Translations under genes and position numbers: made by a program | Notes under the pieces: model-generated | Seen by the model: the letters and a program-made list of their open reading frames with translations, nothing else | Told to the model about the DNA's origin: nothing | The model's database searches: none | Shown: one piece after another, positions 37,297 through 46,304 of the stretch | Layout: each line of letters opens with the position of its first letter | How positions within the stretch are numbered: the stretch's first letter is position 1 | Origin: Hyalangium ruber | GTDB taxonomy: Bacteria; Myxococcota; Myxococcia; Myxococcales; Myxococcaceae | Direction: 5' to 3' | Length of the DNA stretch: 64,000 bases | Assembly (NCBI RefSeq): GCF_034259325.1 | Contig: NZ_JAXIVS010000008.1 | Coordinates: forward strand, 406,517-470,516

Positions 37297-40200
37297 GGGT
37301 AGGGCCGGTGGAGAACCAGGGTTCTAACGCAAACATCAGCCGGTCGAAGGTGGGCAACATCACCCACGTTCGCATCTCCGGCGTCATCGACGAGACGTTC
37401 CCGCTGACGTCCTCCAGCGCGGAGCTCAACGGGATCATCATCATCGATCTCGGCTGCGTGGACCGCATCAGCTCGTTCGGCGTTCGCAAGTGGATCGAGT
37501 TCGCCTCGAAGCTGCCTTCGGGCGCCATCGGCATGTACATGGTCTACGCGCCGCCGGTGGTGGTGGACCAGCTCAACATGGTGGAGGGCTTCGCCGGCGT
37601 CGCGCGCGTGCTGTCGGTGCTCGCCCCCTATACCTGCAAGACGTGCGGCGAGGACCGGATGCGCTCGGTCAACTTGCTGGACGAGGCGCAGGCCATCTCC
37701 GAGAGCCGCGCGCCCGAGCACACCTGCCCGGTGTGTACCAACCCGCTGGAGTTCGCGGATCTGCCGGGCGAGTTCTTCGACTACGCGCGCCGGCAGCACC
37801 TGGGCACCGTGGATCCGGTGGTGATGCGCTACCTGCGCCTCTCCGTCGCCGCCGAGCCGCTGGACCTGCCCACGCACCTGAAGATCGTTCAGGACGACAT
37901 CACCTACGTCACCCTGGCCAGCGTCATCCGGGGCGATCTCAACGTGCGCCGGCTGGCCTCGGGGCTTGAGGGCCGGGTGGCCTTCGACTTCTCGCACGTG
38001 GCGAAGGTGGAGCTGGAGGGCGTGCTGAAGCTGGAGCAGGTGCTGGAGACGGCCTCCAAGGGCGCCCAGGTGGTGCTCTGCCGGGTGCCGCCCGCGGTGC
38101 TCTCGCCGATGGCCAAGAGCGGCAAGCAGCTGCCGGCGCGCATCCACACGCTGTGGCTGCCCTACGAGTGCCAGAACTGCGGCCAGGTCCACCACCAGCG
38201 CGCTCACGCGTCCACGTTCCTCCAGCAGCTCAAGGCCAATGAGGGCCAGGAGCGCCCCTGCGCGGTGTGCGGCGGCGCCTCGCGGCTGGCCAACATCCCC
38301 AACCTGGCCCAGTTCCTGTCGCGCATGCCGCTGACGGACCGGCCGCTGGAGGACATCGAGGCGCTGGAGGGCAAGTCCGTCACCCAGTTCCTCTTCGGGT
38401 CGGCCACCGCCGAGCAGGCCCCGCAGGGCGGCAACAACACCGACATCAGCGGCTCGCACGGCGCCAGCAAGCTGCAGATCATCCGCCGGCTGGGGCAGGG
38501 CGGCATGGCCGAGGTGTTCCTCGCCAAGCAGGTCGGCGTCAAAGGCTTCGAGAAGTTCCTGGTGATGAAGAAGATTCTCCAGCAGTTCGCGGAGAATCCC
38601 GAGTTCGTGGACATGCTGTTCGCCGAGGCGCGGGCGAACGCGCGGCTCACGCACCCCAACGTCGTGCAGACCTTCGACGTGGGCGTCACCGAGGGCGTGG
38701 CGTACATCCTCATGGAGTACGTGCGCGGCCCGGACCTGAAGCGGCTCATGAACGAGCTGCGGCGCAAGGGCCTGGCGCTGCCCATGGAGCACGCGCTGCG
38801 CATCGTCGCGGAGACGTCCGCCGGTCTGCACTACGCCCACAGCTACGTGGACCCGGCCGGCAACGCGCACCCCGTGGTGCATCGCGACGTCAGCCCGCAC
38901 AACATCCTCATCTCGCTCGACGGCGCCATCAAGCTGAGCGACTTCGGCATCGCCAAGGTGCAGGGCGAGGACCACACCCAGGCCGGCGTGCTCAAGGGGA
39001 AGATCTCCTATATCTCCCCGGAGGCCGCCGCCGGTCGCCCGCTGGACGCGCGCAACGACGTGTTCGCCCTGGGCGTGGTGCTCTTCGAGCTGCTCACCGG
39101 GCAGCTGCCGTTCCGCCGGGACCACGACGCGGCCACGCTCAACGCCATCGTGCGTGAGCCGGCGCCGGTGCCCTCGCAGCTCAAGCCGAGCATTCCCCAG
39201 GACGTGTCGGATCTCATCCTCCGCGCCCTGGTGAAGGACCCTTCGCGGCGCACGTCCTCGGCGGCGGCGCTGCGCGAGGAGATCGAAGCGGTGATGGCGC
39301 ACCACCGGCTCAACTCCTCGCCGGCCGCGGTGGCCCAGTTCTTCAAGGACACGCTGGGAGACCGGCTGGTGGAGTACGCGCCCGCCACGGCCTCGTCCGG
39401 CTCCGGCTCTCACCCGCGCATCACCACGGGCGGGGGCGAGCCCAGCGCCAACACCTCCTCGTCGGCGCGGCTGGCCGGCGCCGTGGCCAGCTCGGGCACG
39501 GGCTCCGGCTCGCGGCCGAACCTGACGGGCTCGCGTCCGGGCCTGACGGGCTCGCGTCCGGGCGTGGGCACGGGCACCGGCACCGGCTCTCGCTCCGGCA
39601 GCGGCCCGCGTCCGATTCCGGCGGCGCCGCCCCAGCCTCAGCAGCAGCAGCAGCCCATCGCGGCCGCGGCGGGAGCCATGGCCGCGGCTCCGGATGCTTC
39701 CAGCGGGATGGAGGTCGAGCGCACCGAGCAGGTGAAGGTGAAGCAGGGGGCGAGTCCCCAGGCCCGCCCCAGCCAGACGGGCGCTCGCGCCGTTGGAGTG
39801 GCCGTACCTCAGGGCGCGCAGCAGCAGCCGCAGGCATCGAGCGGCTCGACCCGCTCGGGCATCCGGCAGGGGCCGGCGACGCCTCCTCCCATCGCCTCGG
39901 CTCCGCCCCCGGCCACCATGGCCCCGGCGCCGCAGCCTTCGCGTCCCTCGGTGGCGGTGCCCGCCGTGGCGGCCGCTCCGGCACCCGTGGCTCGGGCGAG
40001 CACGCAGGTGGCGACGGTGCAGTCGGCGCCCGCGCGCAGCGCTCCGGTCCATGCTCCTTCCAGCGTCGGCATCCCGGCGGTCGCGCCGACCGCGGTCCAG
40101 CCCGCTCCCCGGCCCGCGGCCGTGGTCCACGAGCCGCCTCCGCCGGCCTCGTCGCGCAAGTGGATTGTGGGCCTGGTGGCCGCGCTCGCCATCGTCGCGG

Positions 40201-40661
40201 TGGTAGGGGTGGCCGGTGTCACCTTGCTGGGCAACAGCGGTGGCATCGACGTGGTGAACCTGTCGAGCAACGAGCGGCTCTATATCGAGGGGTTGCTGGT
40301 GGACAAGCACACCCCGCGCATCGAGAAGCCGGGCACCCTGCGCGTCTCCACGGCCGTCGATGGGCGCCTGCGCCGCTTCGGGACGACCGAGCGCCGCGAC
40401 CGCATCGACGTGAACACCATTCCCGAGGCCCTGCCCCAGCCGGGCAGCACCGGGAAGCTGAGCGTCGCGGCCAGCGCGCCGGGCTGCCGCGTGAAGGTGG
40501 GCGAGGAGATGCTCTCGGGCAGCCCGCCCCTGGAGACGTCCATCGAGGCCGGCAAGGAGCTGGAGGTGCTCATCACCTGCCCCAGCCAGCCGATGCGCTC
40601 ACAGTGGGTGATGGCCGTGCGTGGCCAGACGGTGGAGATCCAGTCGCAGACCCAGCCATGA
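37293..40661 (+). CDS. STAS-zinc ribbon-Ser/Thr protein kinase transmembrane fusion
   Basis: An 1122-residue protein. Residues about 15-110 are a STAS-like domain, with Ser60/Ser61 (DRISSFGVR) where anti-anti-sigma factors are phosphorylated. CKTCGE...CPVC (about 113-150) is a zinc ribbon. A second STAS-like region (about 205-285) lacks the serine, and CQNCGQ...CAVC is a second ribbon. An active-looking Hanks-type kinase starts at about 394 (GQGGMAEVF, VVHRDVSPHNIL, LSDFGIAK). A 280-residue Pro/Gln/Gly linker leads to a membrane helix (about 956-980) and a periplasmic end with PEGA-like strands. I infer that partner-switching input and kinase output are joined in one protein. Confidence 0.88.
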   Translation: MRVGPVENQGSNANISRSKVGNITHVRISGVIDETFPLTSSSAELNGIIIIDLGCVDRISSFGVRKWIEFASKLPSGAIGMYMVYAPPVVVDQLNMVEGFAGVARVLSVLAPYTCKTCGEDRMRSVNLLDEAQAISESRAPEHTCPVCTNPLEFADLPGEFFDYARRQHLGTVDPVVMRYLRLSVAAEPLDLPTHLKIVQDDITYVTLASVIRGDLNVRRLASGLEGRVAFDFSHVAKVELEGVLKLEQVLETASKGAQVVLCRVPPAVLSPMAKSGKQLPARIHTLWLPYECQNCGQVHHQRAHASTFLQQLKANEGQERPCAVCGGASRLANIPNLAQFLSRMPLTDRPLEDIEALEGKSVTQFLFGSATAEQAPQGGNNTDISGSHGASKLQIIRRLGQGGMAEVFLAKQVGVKGFEKFLVMKKILQQFAENPEFVDMLFAEARANARLTHPNVVQTFDVGVTEGVAYILMEYVRGPDLKRLMNELRRKGLALPMEHALRIVAETSAGLHYAHSYVDPAGNAHPVVHRDVSPHNILISLDGAIKLSDFGIAKVQGEDHTQAGVLKGKISYISPEAAAGRPLDARNDVFALGVVLFELLTGQLPFRRDHDAATLNAIVREPAPVPSQLKPSIPQDVSDLILRALVKDPSRRTSSAAALREEIEAVMAHHRLNSSPAAVAQFFKDTLGDRLVEYAPATASSGSGSHPRITTGGGEPSANTSSSARLAGAVASSGTGSGSRPNLTGSRPGLTGSRPGVGTGTGTGSRSGSGPRPIPAAPPQPQQQQQPIAAAAGAMAAAPDASSGMEVERTEQVKVKQGASPQARPSQTGARAVGVAVPQGAQQQPQASSGSTRSGIRQGPATPPPIASAPPPATMAPAPQPSRPSVAVPAVAAAPAPVARASTQVATVQSAPARSAPVHAPSSVGIPAVAPTAVQPAPRPAAVVHEPPPPASSRKWIVGLVAALAIVAVVGVAGVTLLGNSGGIDVVNLSSNERLYIEGLLVDKHTPRIEKPGTLRVSTAVDGRLRRFGTTERRDRIDVNTIPEALPQPGSTGKLSVAASAPGCRVKVGEEMLSGSPPLETSIEAGKELEVLITCPSQPMRSQWVMAVRGQTVEIQSQTQP

Positions 40662-40669
40662 CACGACGT

Positions 40670-40705
40670 GCCGTGAGGGGCGGAAGGACGCCAACTCCTC
40701 ACGGC
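40670..40705 (+). terminator. Hairpin between kinase and cytochrome genes
   Basis: A 9-bp stem (GCCGTGAGG with CCTCACGGC) encloses an 18-base loop, nine bases after the kinase stop. It lacks a T-tract. It may end the kinase transcript or reduce read-through into the cytochrome genes. Confidence 0.5.
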
Positions 40706-40746
40706 GGAGCGCTTGTGATAACGTCCTTCAGACAACGTTCTAGATA

Positions 40747-41961
40747 ATGGGAATGGTGAAGAAAATCCTCATCGGTGTCGGCGCCCTTGCGGCTCTGCTG
40801 GCCATCGCGGCCGGTGGGCTGTTCTTCAAGGCGAGCTCGACGCTGAACAGCCCTGTCGAGGCGCCGCTGCCCCCCATTGCAGCGGCCACCGACGCTCAGT
40901 CGATCGAGCGCGGCAGGCACATCTTCATGAACGTTTGCGCCAACTGTCACATGCAGGACAGTCAGGGGCGCGTCGCCGGAGGGCAGATGAAGGATCTGCC
41001 CGAGGTCTTCGGCCCCATCTACTCGGCCAATCTCACCACGCACCCCACCGCCGGCATCGCCTCGATGAAGGACGAGGAGATCGCCCGCGCCGTGCGCTAC
41101 GGCGTGCGCCGCGATGGCCGGCGCATCGTCATCATGCCCGTGCTGGGCATGTCCGATGAGGACCTGGCGGCGGTCATCGGCTTCATGCGCTCGGGCGATC
41201 CGGTGTTCGCCGCCGACGAGCGCGCCCAGCCGCACCCGCGGTTGAGCCTCGTGGGCACGCTGGCGCTGGGCATGTCGTTCGCGCCGGTGGCCAGCCACCC
41301 TGCCTCGGGGCTCAAGGCGCCGCCGAAGGGCCCCACCCCGGAGTACGGCCGCTACCTGGCCTTCGAGGTGTACGGGTGCGCCGAGTGCCACTCGCCGGGC
41401 GTGGCGCAGGATCGCCACCATAAGCCGGAGGCCTTCTCGGGGGGCTTCGAGTTCCCCACGCCGGCGGGCACCATCTTCTCCACCAACATCACCTTCCACG
41501 AGAGCGGCCTGGGCAAGTGGAACCTGGCGCAGTTCACCCGCGCGCTGCGCGACGGCGTGAACCCGGAGGGCTACGTGCTGCGCGATCCGATGATTCGCGT
41601 GCGTGGCCTGGATGACGCGGACGCCGAGGCGATGTACCGCTTCCTTCAGACGCTGCCGAAGCTGGCCGCGCAGCCCCTGCCCGAGAGCGCGGCGCCGCGC
41701 GCCAAGGCCTCCGCGCAGGCGGCTCCCGAGCAGCTCTTCGCCCAGCTGGGCTGTGTCTCCTGCCATGCCGAGGGCGCCAAGTTCCGCGCCATGCTCAAGC
41801 GCTCCGTGTCCAAGCCCACCGTGGAGGTAGCCCAGTGGATCCGCAACCCCGAGGCAGTCGTGCCGGGCACGCAGATGCCCACCTACGCCGAGCTGATTGA
41901 CGAGTCCCAGTCCATGTCCCTGGCTGCGTGGGTTCAGCAGCAGGCGGTCCACATTCCGTGA
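40747..41961 (+). CDS. Triheme c-type cytochrome, membrane anchored
   Basis: A 404-residue protein with an N-terminal membrane anchor (ILIGVGALAALLAIAAGG) and three class I-type cytochrome c modules. Haem sites are CANCH, CAECH and CVSCH, with likely distal methionines in PVLGMSDED, RDPMIRVRG and GTQMPTYAE. The three-module layout resembles the cytochrome subunits of membrane dehydrogenases (alcohol or gluconate type), but no such dehydrogenase is adjacent. It could move electrons from the inner membrane to the multihaem lipoprotein encoded next, whose ATG overlaps its stop (TGATG). The start has no ribosome site; ATG 40753 is an alternative. Confidence 0.88.
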   Translation: MGMVKKILIGVGALAALLAIAAGGLFFKASSTLNSPVEAPLPPIAAATDAQSIERGRHIFMNVCANCHMQDSQGRVAGGQMKDLPEVFGPIYSANLTTHPTAGIASMKDEEIARAVRYGVRRDGRRIVIMPVLGMSDEDLAAVIGFMRSGDPVFAADERAQPHPRLSLVGTLALGMSFAPVASHPASGLKAPPKGPTPEYGRYLAFEVYGCAECHSPGVAQDRHHKPEAFSGGFEFPTPAGTIFSTNITFHESGLGKWNLAQFTRALRDGVNPEGYVLRDPMIRVRGLDDADAEAMYRFLQTLPKLAAQPLPESAAPRAKASAQAAPEQLFAQLGCVSCHAEGAKFRAMLKRSVSKPTVEVAQWIRNPEAVVPGTQMPTYAELIDESQSMSLAAWVQQQAVHIP

Positions 41962-43946
41962 TGAAGAACCTTGATTCCTCCCGCCGCCCGCGAGGGCGCC
42001 TTGGTGCAGTGCTCATGAACCGTCCGAATCTGCTGACTGGCGCGCTCTGCGCGCTCTTCCTGTCAACCCTTGGCTGCAACCTGCTGGACGTCACGGATCC
42101 GGAGAATGCGACGGGCCGCGGTGCGCGGGCCTTCGACCCGTACCAGTCGTCCAACTCTGGCGCCATCCGCCTGTCGCTGCAGATGTACAACGGCTGCGCC
42201 AGCATGCCCAACGGCCAGGTGGTGATGAAGAACACGGGGGTGATGCCGGGCTACCCCGAGACGTGCGAGAGCCCCGTGGAGATCGACGGCCAGCCGCCGC
42301 GCAACCTGCCGCCGGGCAAGCTGCAGATCATCACCAACACGGACTACTTCCTCAACCAGCTGACCGTGATGGACGTGCGCGTCAACCTCCACAACGACCC
42401 GACCCGCCTGGGCGAAGTGGTGAGCTGGCTCCGCAACGAGTCGCGCTTCAAGAAGCTGGACTGGCGCAACGTGGGCCAGGTCGATGACGAGTGGCTCTTC
42501 TTCGAGGGCACGCCGGGCGCCACCCAGGACTACTGGTCGCGCCGCGTGTACTTCGACAACGCCAACTGGCGCAACGTGAAGGACGACGCGTTCATCATCG
42601 AGGTGCTCGACCGGGATGGGACGGTGAAGGCCAAGGAGCGGTACCTGCGCTCGGAGTTCATCGCCAACACGCCCAGCGCCGGCCACAGCCGCTTTGCCTG
42701 GCACCTGGAGCGCGTGCTGCCCCCCGCCTTCCCGGGTGACACCTCCATCCGCCCGCTGCCGGTCATCCCCGGCTTCCCGCCCGAGCCCCCGCTCACCCGC
42801 AGCGTGGCCCGCCTGGACTTCGTGGGCAGCACCAACCCCTTCAAGACCTTCCGCATCCCCGCGGACCTGGTGGGCGACGGCTCCATCCGCGTGACGTGGA
42901 CCCAGATGGAGGATGACCCGTTCTACTTCCCGGTGGAGTTCGTGACGGCCCAGGGCGCCGCCTCCACCTGCTACGACGCCAACAACAACGAGGTGCGCTG
43001 CGGCTTCGGCATCGACCCCCACCTGAAGATGGTGGCTCCCTCGGGCCCCGAGGGCTACTACAAGCCGGGCGACACGCTGGACTGGTTCGTCGACCTGCGC
43101 GACGACCAGGGCAACCGCCTGCACAAGCCGGACGAGCTGCCCAGCGGCATGGACGTGCTGACCGACAAGGCCAACGGTCTGCTCTACATGAACATCCCGT
43201 ACTACGAGCGCACCACCGAGGTGGACTCCATCCCGCTCATCACCTTCGCCGGTCCGCTCAACAAGATGCGCACGCGCGGCAACCCCAAGGTTCGCGAGCA
43301 CTACTACAGCCCGGACATCCTGCCGTACTCCATCGTGAACGAGACGGCGACCGCGCCGCTCAACACCGCGGAGATCACCCAGAAGTGGGGCACGCGCTAC
43401 CGCAGCACCCTGCCCACCAACGTCGAGGCGGGCACGTACGTGGCCCTCATCAAGTGGAACCGCTACTTCGCCGGTGAGCGTGTGGCGAAGATCCGGCCCT
43501 ACTTCTTCCAGGTGGGCACCGACGAGCGCAGCAGCTACCCGGGCCGGGTGGGCAACTGCCAGATCTGCCACCGCGGCGTGCTGTCGCTGGACAACCTGCG
43601 CCACGGTCTGCCGGTGGACCACGTCGAGGGCTGCAAGTCCTGCCACCAGTACGAGACGGAGCGCGGCAACCGCATCCAGGTGTTCATCCACAAGCTGCAC
43701 GTGCGCTCGCCCCGCTACCCGGCGGCGAAGAATGACTGCACCATGTGCCACCTGACGCGCGAGAGCACCCTGCGCCCGAGCATCGACACGTGCAGCACCT
43801 GCCACCTGTCCATGCACGGCGACGAGTTCTTCGCCTCGCGCTTCGCCTCCAAGGCGGAGATCGTCGAGCCCAACCGCTTTGGCAACTGCGCCCAGGCTTG
43901 CCACGTGGACGCTGCCCCGAAGCTCCACATCATCCCTGAGAACTGA
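41961..43946 (+). CDS. Multihaem c-type cytochrome lipoprotein (OmcA/MtrC-like C-terminus)
   Basis: Started at 41961 the protein has 661 residues; ATG 42015 would put the lipoprotein signal (LFLSTLGC) at the very N-terminus. About 500 residues of beta-rich, non-haem sequence precede a C-terminal haem cluster with CQICH, CKSCH, CTMCH and CSTCH, plus a CAQACH that could be a variant site. The spacing and the motif FIHKLH recall OmcA/MtrC-type outer-membrane multihaem cytochromes, which carry fewer non-haem residues and ten haems. As a lipoprotein it could sit on the outer membrane and exchange electrons with extracellular acceptors. This role is inferred. Confidence 0.82.
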   Translation: MKNLDSSRRPRGRLGAVLMNRPNLLTGALCALFLSTLGCNLLDVTDPENATGRGARAFDPYQSSNSGAIRLSLQMYNGCASMPNGQVVMKNTGVMPGYPETCESPVEIDGQPPRNLPPGKLQIITNTDYFLNQLTVMDVRVNLHNDPTRLGEVVSWLRNESRFKKLDWRNVGQVDDEWLFFEGTPGATQDYWSRRVYFDNANWRNVKDDAFIIEVLDRDGTVKAKERYLRSEFIANTPSAGHSRFAWHLERVLPPAFPGDTSIRPLPVIPGFPPEPPLTRSVARLDFVGSTNPFKTFRIPADLVGDGSIRVTWTQMEDDPFYFPVEFVTAQGAASTCYDANNNEVRCGFGIDPHLKMVAPSGPEGYYKPGDTLDWFVDLRDDQGNRLHKPDELPSGMDVLTDKANGLLYMNIPYYERTTEVDSIPLITFAGPLNKMRTRGNPKVREHYYSPDILPYSIVNETATAPLNTAEITQKWGTRYRSTLPTNVEAGTYVALIKWNRYFAGERVAKIRPYFFQVGTDERSSYPGRVGNCQICHRGVLSLDNLRHGLPVDHVEGCKSCHQYETERGNRIQVFIHKLHVRSPRYPAAKNDCTMCHLTRESTLRPSIDTCSTCHLSMHGDEFFASRFASKAEIVEPNRFGNCAQACHVDAAPKLHIIPEN

Positions 43947-43964
43947 GAAGGACAGCGACCCGTC

Positions 43965-45050
43965 ATGACTCGATACATTCGCTACGGAGCGCTCCTGGGC
44001 GCGATGCTGGTGGGAGCCGGTTGTGGGGACTCCACCACTCCCGAGGAGTCCAATTTCCTTCCCCAGCCGGAGTACATCCCGGTGTCGCAGGCGCCGGCTT
44101 TCACCACGACGCTCACGGGCGTCGCGTGGGATCCGGAGTCCTTCTTCCACCAGGTCTACTTCTGCCTCGGGGCGGGCCCTGCTTGCCCCATGCCGCCGTA
44201 CCTGTCCGAGGGCCTGCCGCTGTACCTGAACGCGTCGGTGAGCGGCGCTGCCGTGCAGCCCTTCGATCCGCTGCTGGCCGGTCCTCCGCCCGCCAATCCG
44301 TTGGTCGGTCAGCCGGTCAACTCGGATGGGATGGGCATCTGGGTGTTCCCCGGCGTGCCGAGCCCCCACAACCGGCCGGCGCCCTACCTCATGTTCAACG
44401 CGGGCGTGGGGTCGCTGCCCCCCGTGCAGATCGGCCCTCCGTTCCCGAAGGTCGCCGAGTCGGAGTACCTGCCGACGCTGACGCTGCGGCCCATCACCAT
44501 CAACAACAACTCCTCGTGTACGGGCCTGGAGGCCGCCCAGATCAGCAAGAAGGGCGTGCTCGAGGCCGTCGCCAAGCACCTGACGGCGACGGGCACCCCC
44601 ACCACGGTGGAGGACTTCATCAACCCGGGGCGCTACGCGGGCGTCTTCGTCGTGTGGCTCTACGAGGCGGGCAACCCCATTCAGCGCAAGGCGGCCGACG
44701 GCATCACCGTCGAGCACTCCACGGGGCGCATTCTCTCGCTCTCCTGGGAGTTCCCCGGCTCGCTGCCGGCCGCGGACAACCAGGCCACGCGCGGCTTCTA
44801 CGTGACGCCCAACGCGGCCATCAGTGACATCGGCCTGTACGTGGTGCTGGTGCCCCAGGGCGCGGACGTGCCGCCGACGATGTCGTTCCTCTTCAAGGAC
44901 TCGAGGACCGACGAGGCTTCGCTGCGGCCGTGGACCTTCCCCCCGGTCACCGTGGGCTTCGGCCCCGGCGTCGTGAACTTCGGCGGCTTCCAGATGTTCT
45001 ACCCGCTGCCCCCGATTCCGCCGCCGCCCGCGGCCTGCGTGTTCCAGTAA
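43965..45050 (+). CDS. Hypothetical lipoprotein closing the redox cluster
   Basis: A 361-residue lipoprotein (signal ending AMLVGAGCG) with GAGAAGGA just upstream. The sequence is Pro-rich and beta-like, with segments such as TLTGVAWDPESFFHQVYFC and GRYAGVFVVWLYEAGNPIQRK. I recognise no family and no haem motif. It follows the multihaem lipoprotein by 18 bases, so it is probably co-expressed and may be a structural partner on the outer membrane. A strong hairpin lies 15 bases after its stop. Confidence 0.78.
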   Translation: MTRYIRYGALLGAMLVGAGCGDSTTPEESNFLPQPEYIPVSQAPAFTTTLTGVAWDPESFFHQVYFCLGAGPACPMPPYLSEGLPLYLNASVSGAAVQPFDPLLAGPPPANPLVGQPVNSDGMGIWVFPGVPSPHNRPAPYLMFNAGVGSLPPVQIGPPFPKVAESEYLPTLTLRPITINNNSSCTGLEAAQISKKGVLEAVAKHLTATGTPTTVEDFINPGRYAGVFVVWLYEAGNPIQRKAADGITVEHSTGRILSLSWEFPGSLPAADNQATRGFYVTPNAAISDIGLYVVLVPQGADVPPTMSFLFKDSRTDEASLRPWTFPPVTVGFGPGVVNFGGFQMFYPLPPIPPPPAACVFQ

Positions 45051-45065
45051 GCAGGTGGCTGTAGA

Positions 45066-45103
45066 CTCCCCTGCGACATGTCGGTTCGACGTGTCGCGGG
45101 GAG
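45066..45103 (+). terminator. Hairpin terminator at the end of the envelope/redox cluster
   Basis: A 12-bp interrupted stem (CTCCCC-t-GCGACA with TGTCGC-GGGGAG) encloses a 13-base loop, 15 bases beyond the last gene. No T-tract follows, so termination may rely on the stem or on Rho. Confidence 0.65.
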
Positions 45104-45216
45104 AACGCGGTCAGCTCGTTTTACCTGCAAAGAGTGTTGCGGCGGTTCCCTTGCATGCACACCTAGTTCTTGGACGGGTCTAGCGCCGGAGACCCCCCCC
45201 GTCCCAGGGCAAGGTC

Positions 45217-45744
45217 ATGCTGCAGCGACGAAAAATCATCGGGGTGATGGGCTCGGGCACCGAGGAGTATCGGGAGCGGGTCATCCCCCTTGCGCGCTGG
45301 CTCGCCGAGCACGGCTATGACCTGCTCACGGGAGCGGGGCAGGGGGTGATGCGGGCGGCCGCGGAGGCCTTCATCGCCGTGCCCGGTCGTCGTGGGCTCT
45401 CGGTCGGCATCGTCCCCGGAGAGGTGGAGGACGGGGCGTACCGGCCCAAGGCGGGCTACCCCAGCGAGTTCATCGAGCTGCCCGTGTTCACGCACCTGCC
45501 GCTGAGCGGGGAGCGCGGCAAGGACTCGATGAGCCGCAACCACATCAACGTGCTGACGGCTCAGGCGCTCGTGTTCCTGCCGGGCCAGGCGGGCTCGGTG
45601 GCCGAGGCGGAGCTGGCGCTGCGCTACCGCAAGCCGGCCCTGCTGTTCGGGCAGGGCCGGGAGTTCCACCGCTTCCCCGAGCGGCTGGAGCGCACGGACT
45701 CGCTGGAGCACGTCTGCGAGTGGCTGCTGAGCACGGTGCGGTAG
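45217..45744 (+). CDS. SLOG-fold (LOG / molybdenum-cofactor-carrier-like) protein
   Basis: A 175-residue Rossmann-like protein. The N-terminus IIGVMGSGTEEY, the segment GYDLLTGAGQGVMRAAAEAF and the region SRNHINVLTAQALVFLPGQAGSVAEAELALRY place it in the SLOG superfamily. That family includes LOG cytokinin phosphoribohydrolases and Moco carrier proteins. The LOG signature PGGxGTxxE reads PGQAGSVAE here, so nucleotide hydrolysis is doubtful and cofactor or nucleotide binding is the safer call. It is a monocistronic gene behind the redox cluster's terminator. Confidence 0.8.
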   Translation: MLQRRKIIGVMGSGTEEYRERVIPLARWLAEHGYDLLTGAGQGVMRAAAEAFIAVPGRRGLSVGIVPGEVEDGAYRPKAGYPSEFIELPVFTHLPLSGERGKDSMSRNHINVLTAQALVFLPGQAGSVAEAELALRYRKPALLFGQGREFHRFPERLERTDSLEHVCEWLLSTVR

Positions 45745-45861
45745 GGAGCAGGGCGAACCTGACAGGTCGTCCAACGCGCGGCTCTGATATGGTGAGTGGC
45801 GAACAGTCCGCCACCGACTCCCCAGGGTGGCACGTCGCCAGGGTGGCGCCGAGCCCCGCGT

Positions 45862-46263
45862 ATGATCAGCCCCGACTATCCGCTGGCCAGTTGGTTCCTG
45901 GTGGTGTCCACCTTGTTCTTCCTGGTGGTCGTCGCCCTGCCGTTGTTCTTCGCGCCGCTGACGTGGGCGCGTTGGTTCGGCTGGAAGTGGCCCGCGGAGA
46001 ACACGGACCTCACGGTCTACTTCGGGCGGTGCCTGGGGGCGGTGGCGCTGGCCATCATCGCCTCGGTGGCGCGCGGGATTCCTGATCCGAAGAGCCACCG
46101 GTTCTTGTTCGATCTCGTCGCGATGACGACGGGGCTCATGGTCGTGGTGCATGTGTGGGGCTGGCTGAGGAAGGCGCAGCCGCTCTCGGAGACGGTGGAG
46201 ACGTTCGTCTGGGCGATGGTGTTCATCACCTCGCTGTGGATCCGCTTCTCCATCTTGGCCTGA
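45862..46263 (+). CDS. Small four-helix membrane protein
   Basis: A 133-residue protein from ATG 45862 (ISPDYPLASWF); an earlier GTG would add 22 residues that look non-coding. It has about four hydrophobic segments, the first being FLVVSTLFFLVVVALPLFFAPL. I recognise no family and see no catalytic motif. It lies 41 bases before the cyclase-AAA-TPR gene and may be co-transcribed with it. Confidence 0.75.
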   Translation: MISPDYPLASWFLVVSTLFFLVVVALPLFFAPLTWARWFGWKWPAENTDLTVYFGRCLGAVALAIIASVARGIPDPKSHRFLFDLVAMTTGLMVVVHVWGWLRKAQPLSETVETFVWAMVFITSLWIRFSILA

Positions 46264-46304
46264 GCCATGGCGAGTCGACTGCCAGAGGCCCCGAGGGCCC
46301 GAGC

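Noticed and set aside
37101..40310. A 1069-codon minus-strand frame opposite the STAS-kinase gene
   Set aside because: Arg/Gly/His-rich shadow without motifs; the plus strand carries HRD, DFG and zinc-ribbon motifs in frame.
42063..44717. An 884-codon minus-strand frame opposite the multihaem lipoprotein
   Set aside because: Antisense shadow; the plus strand has four CxxCH sites and a lipobox.
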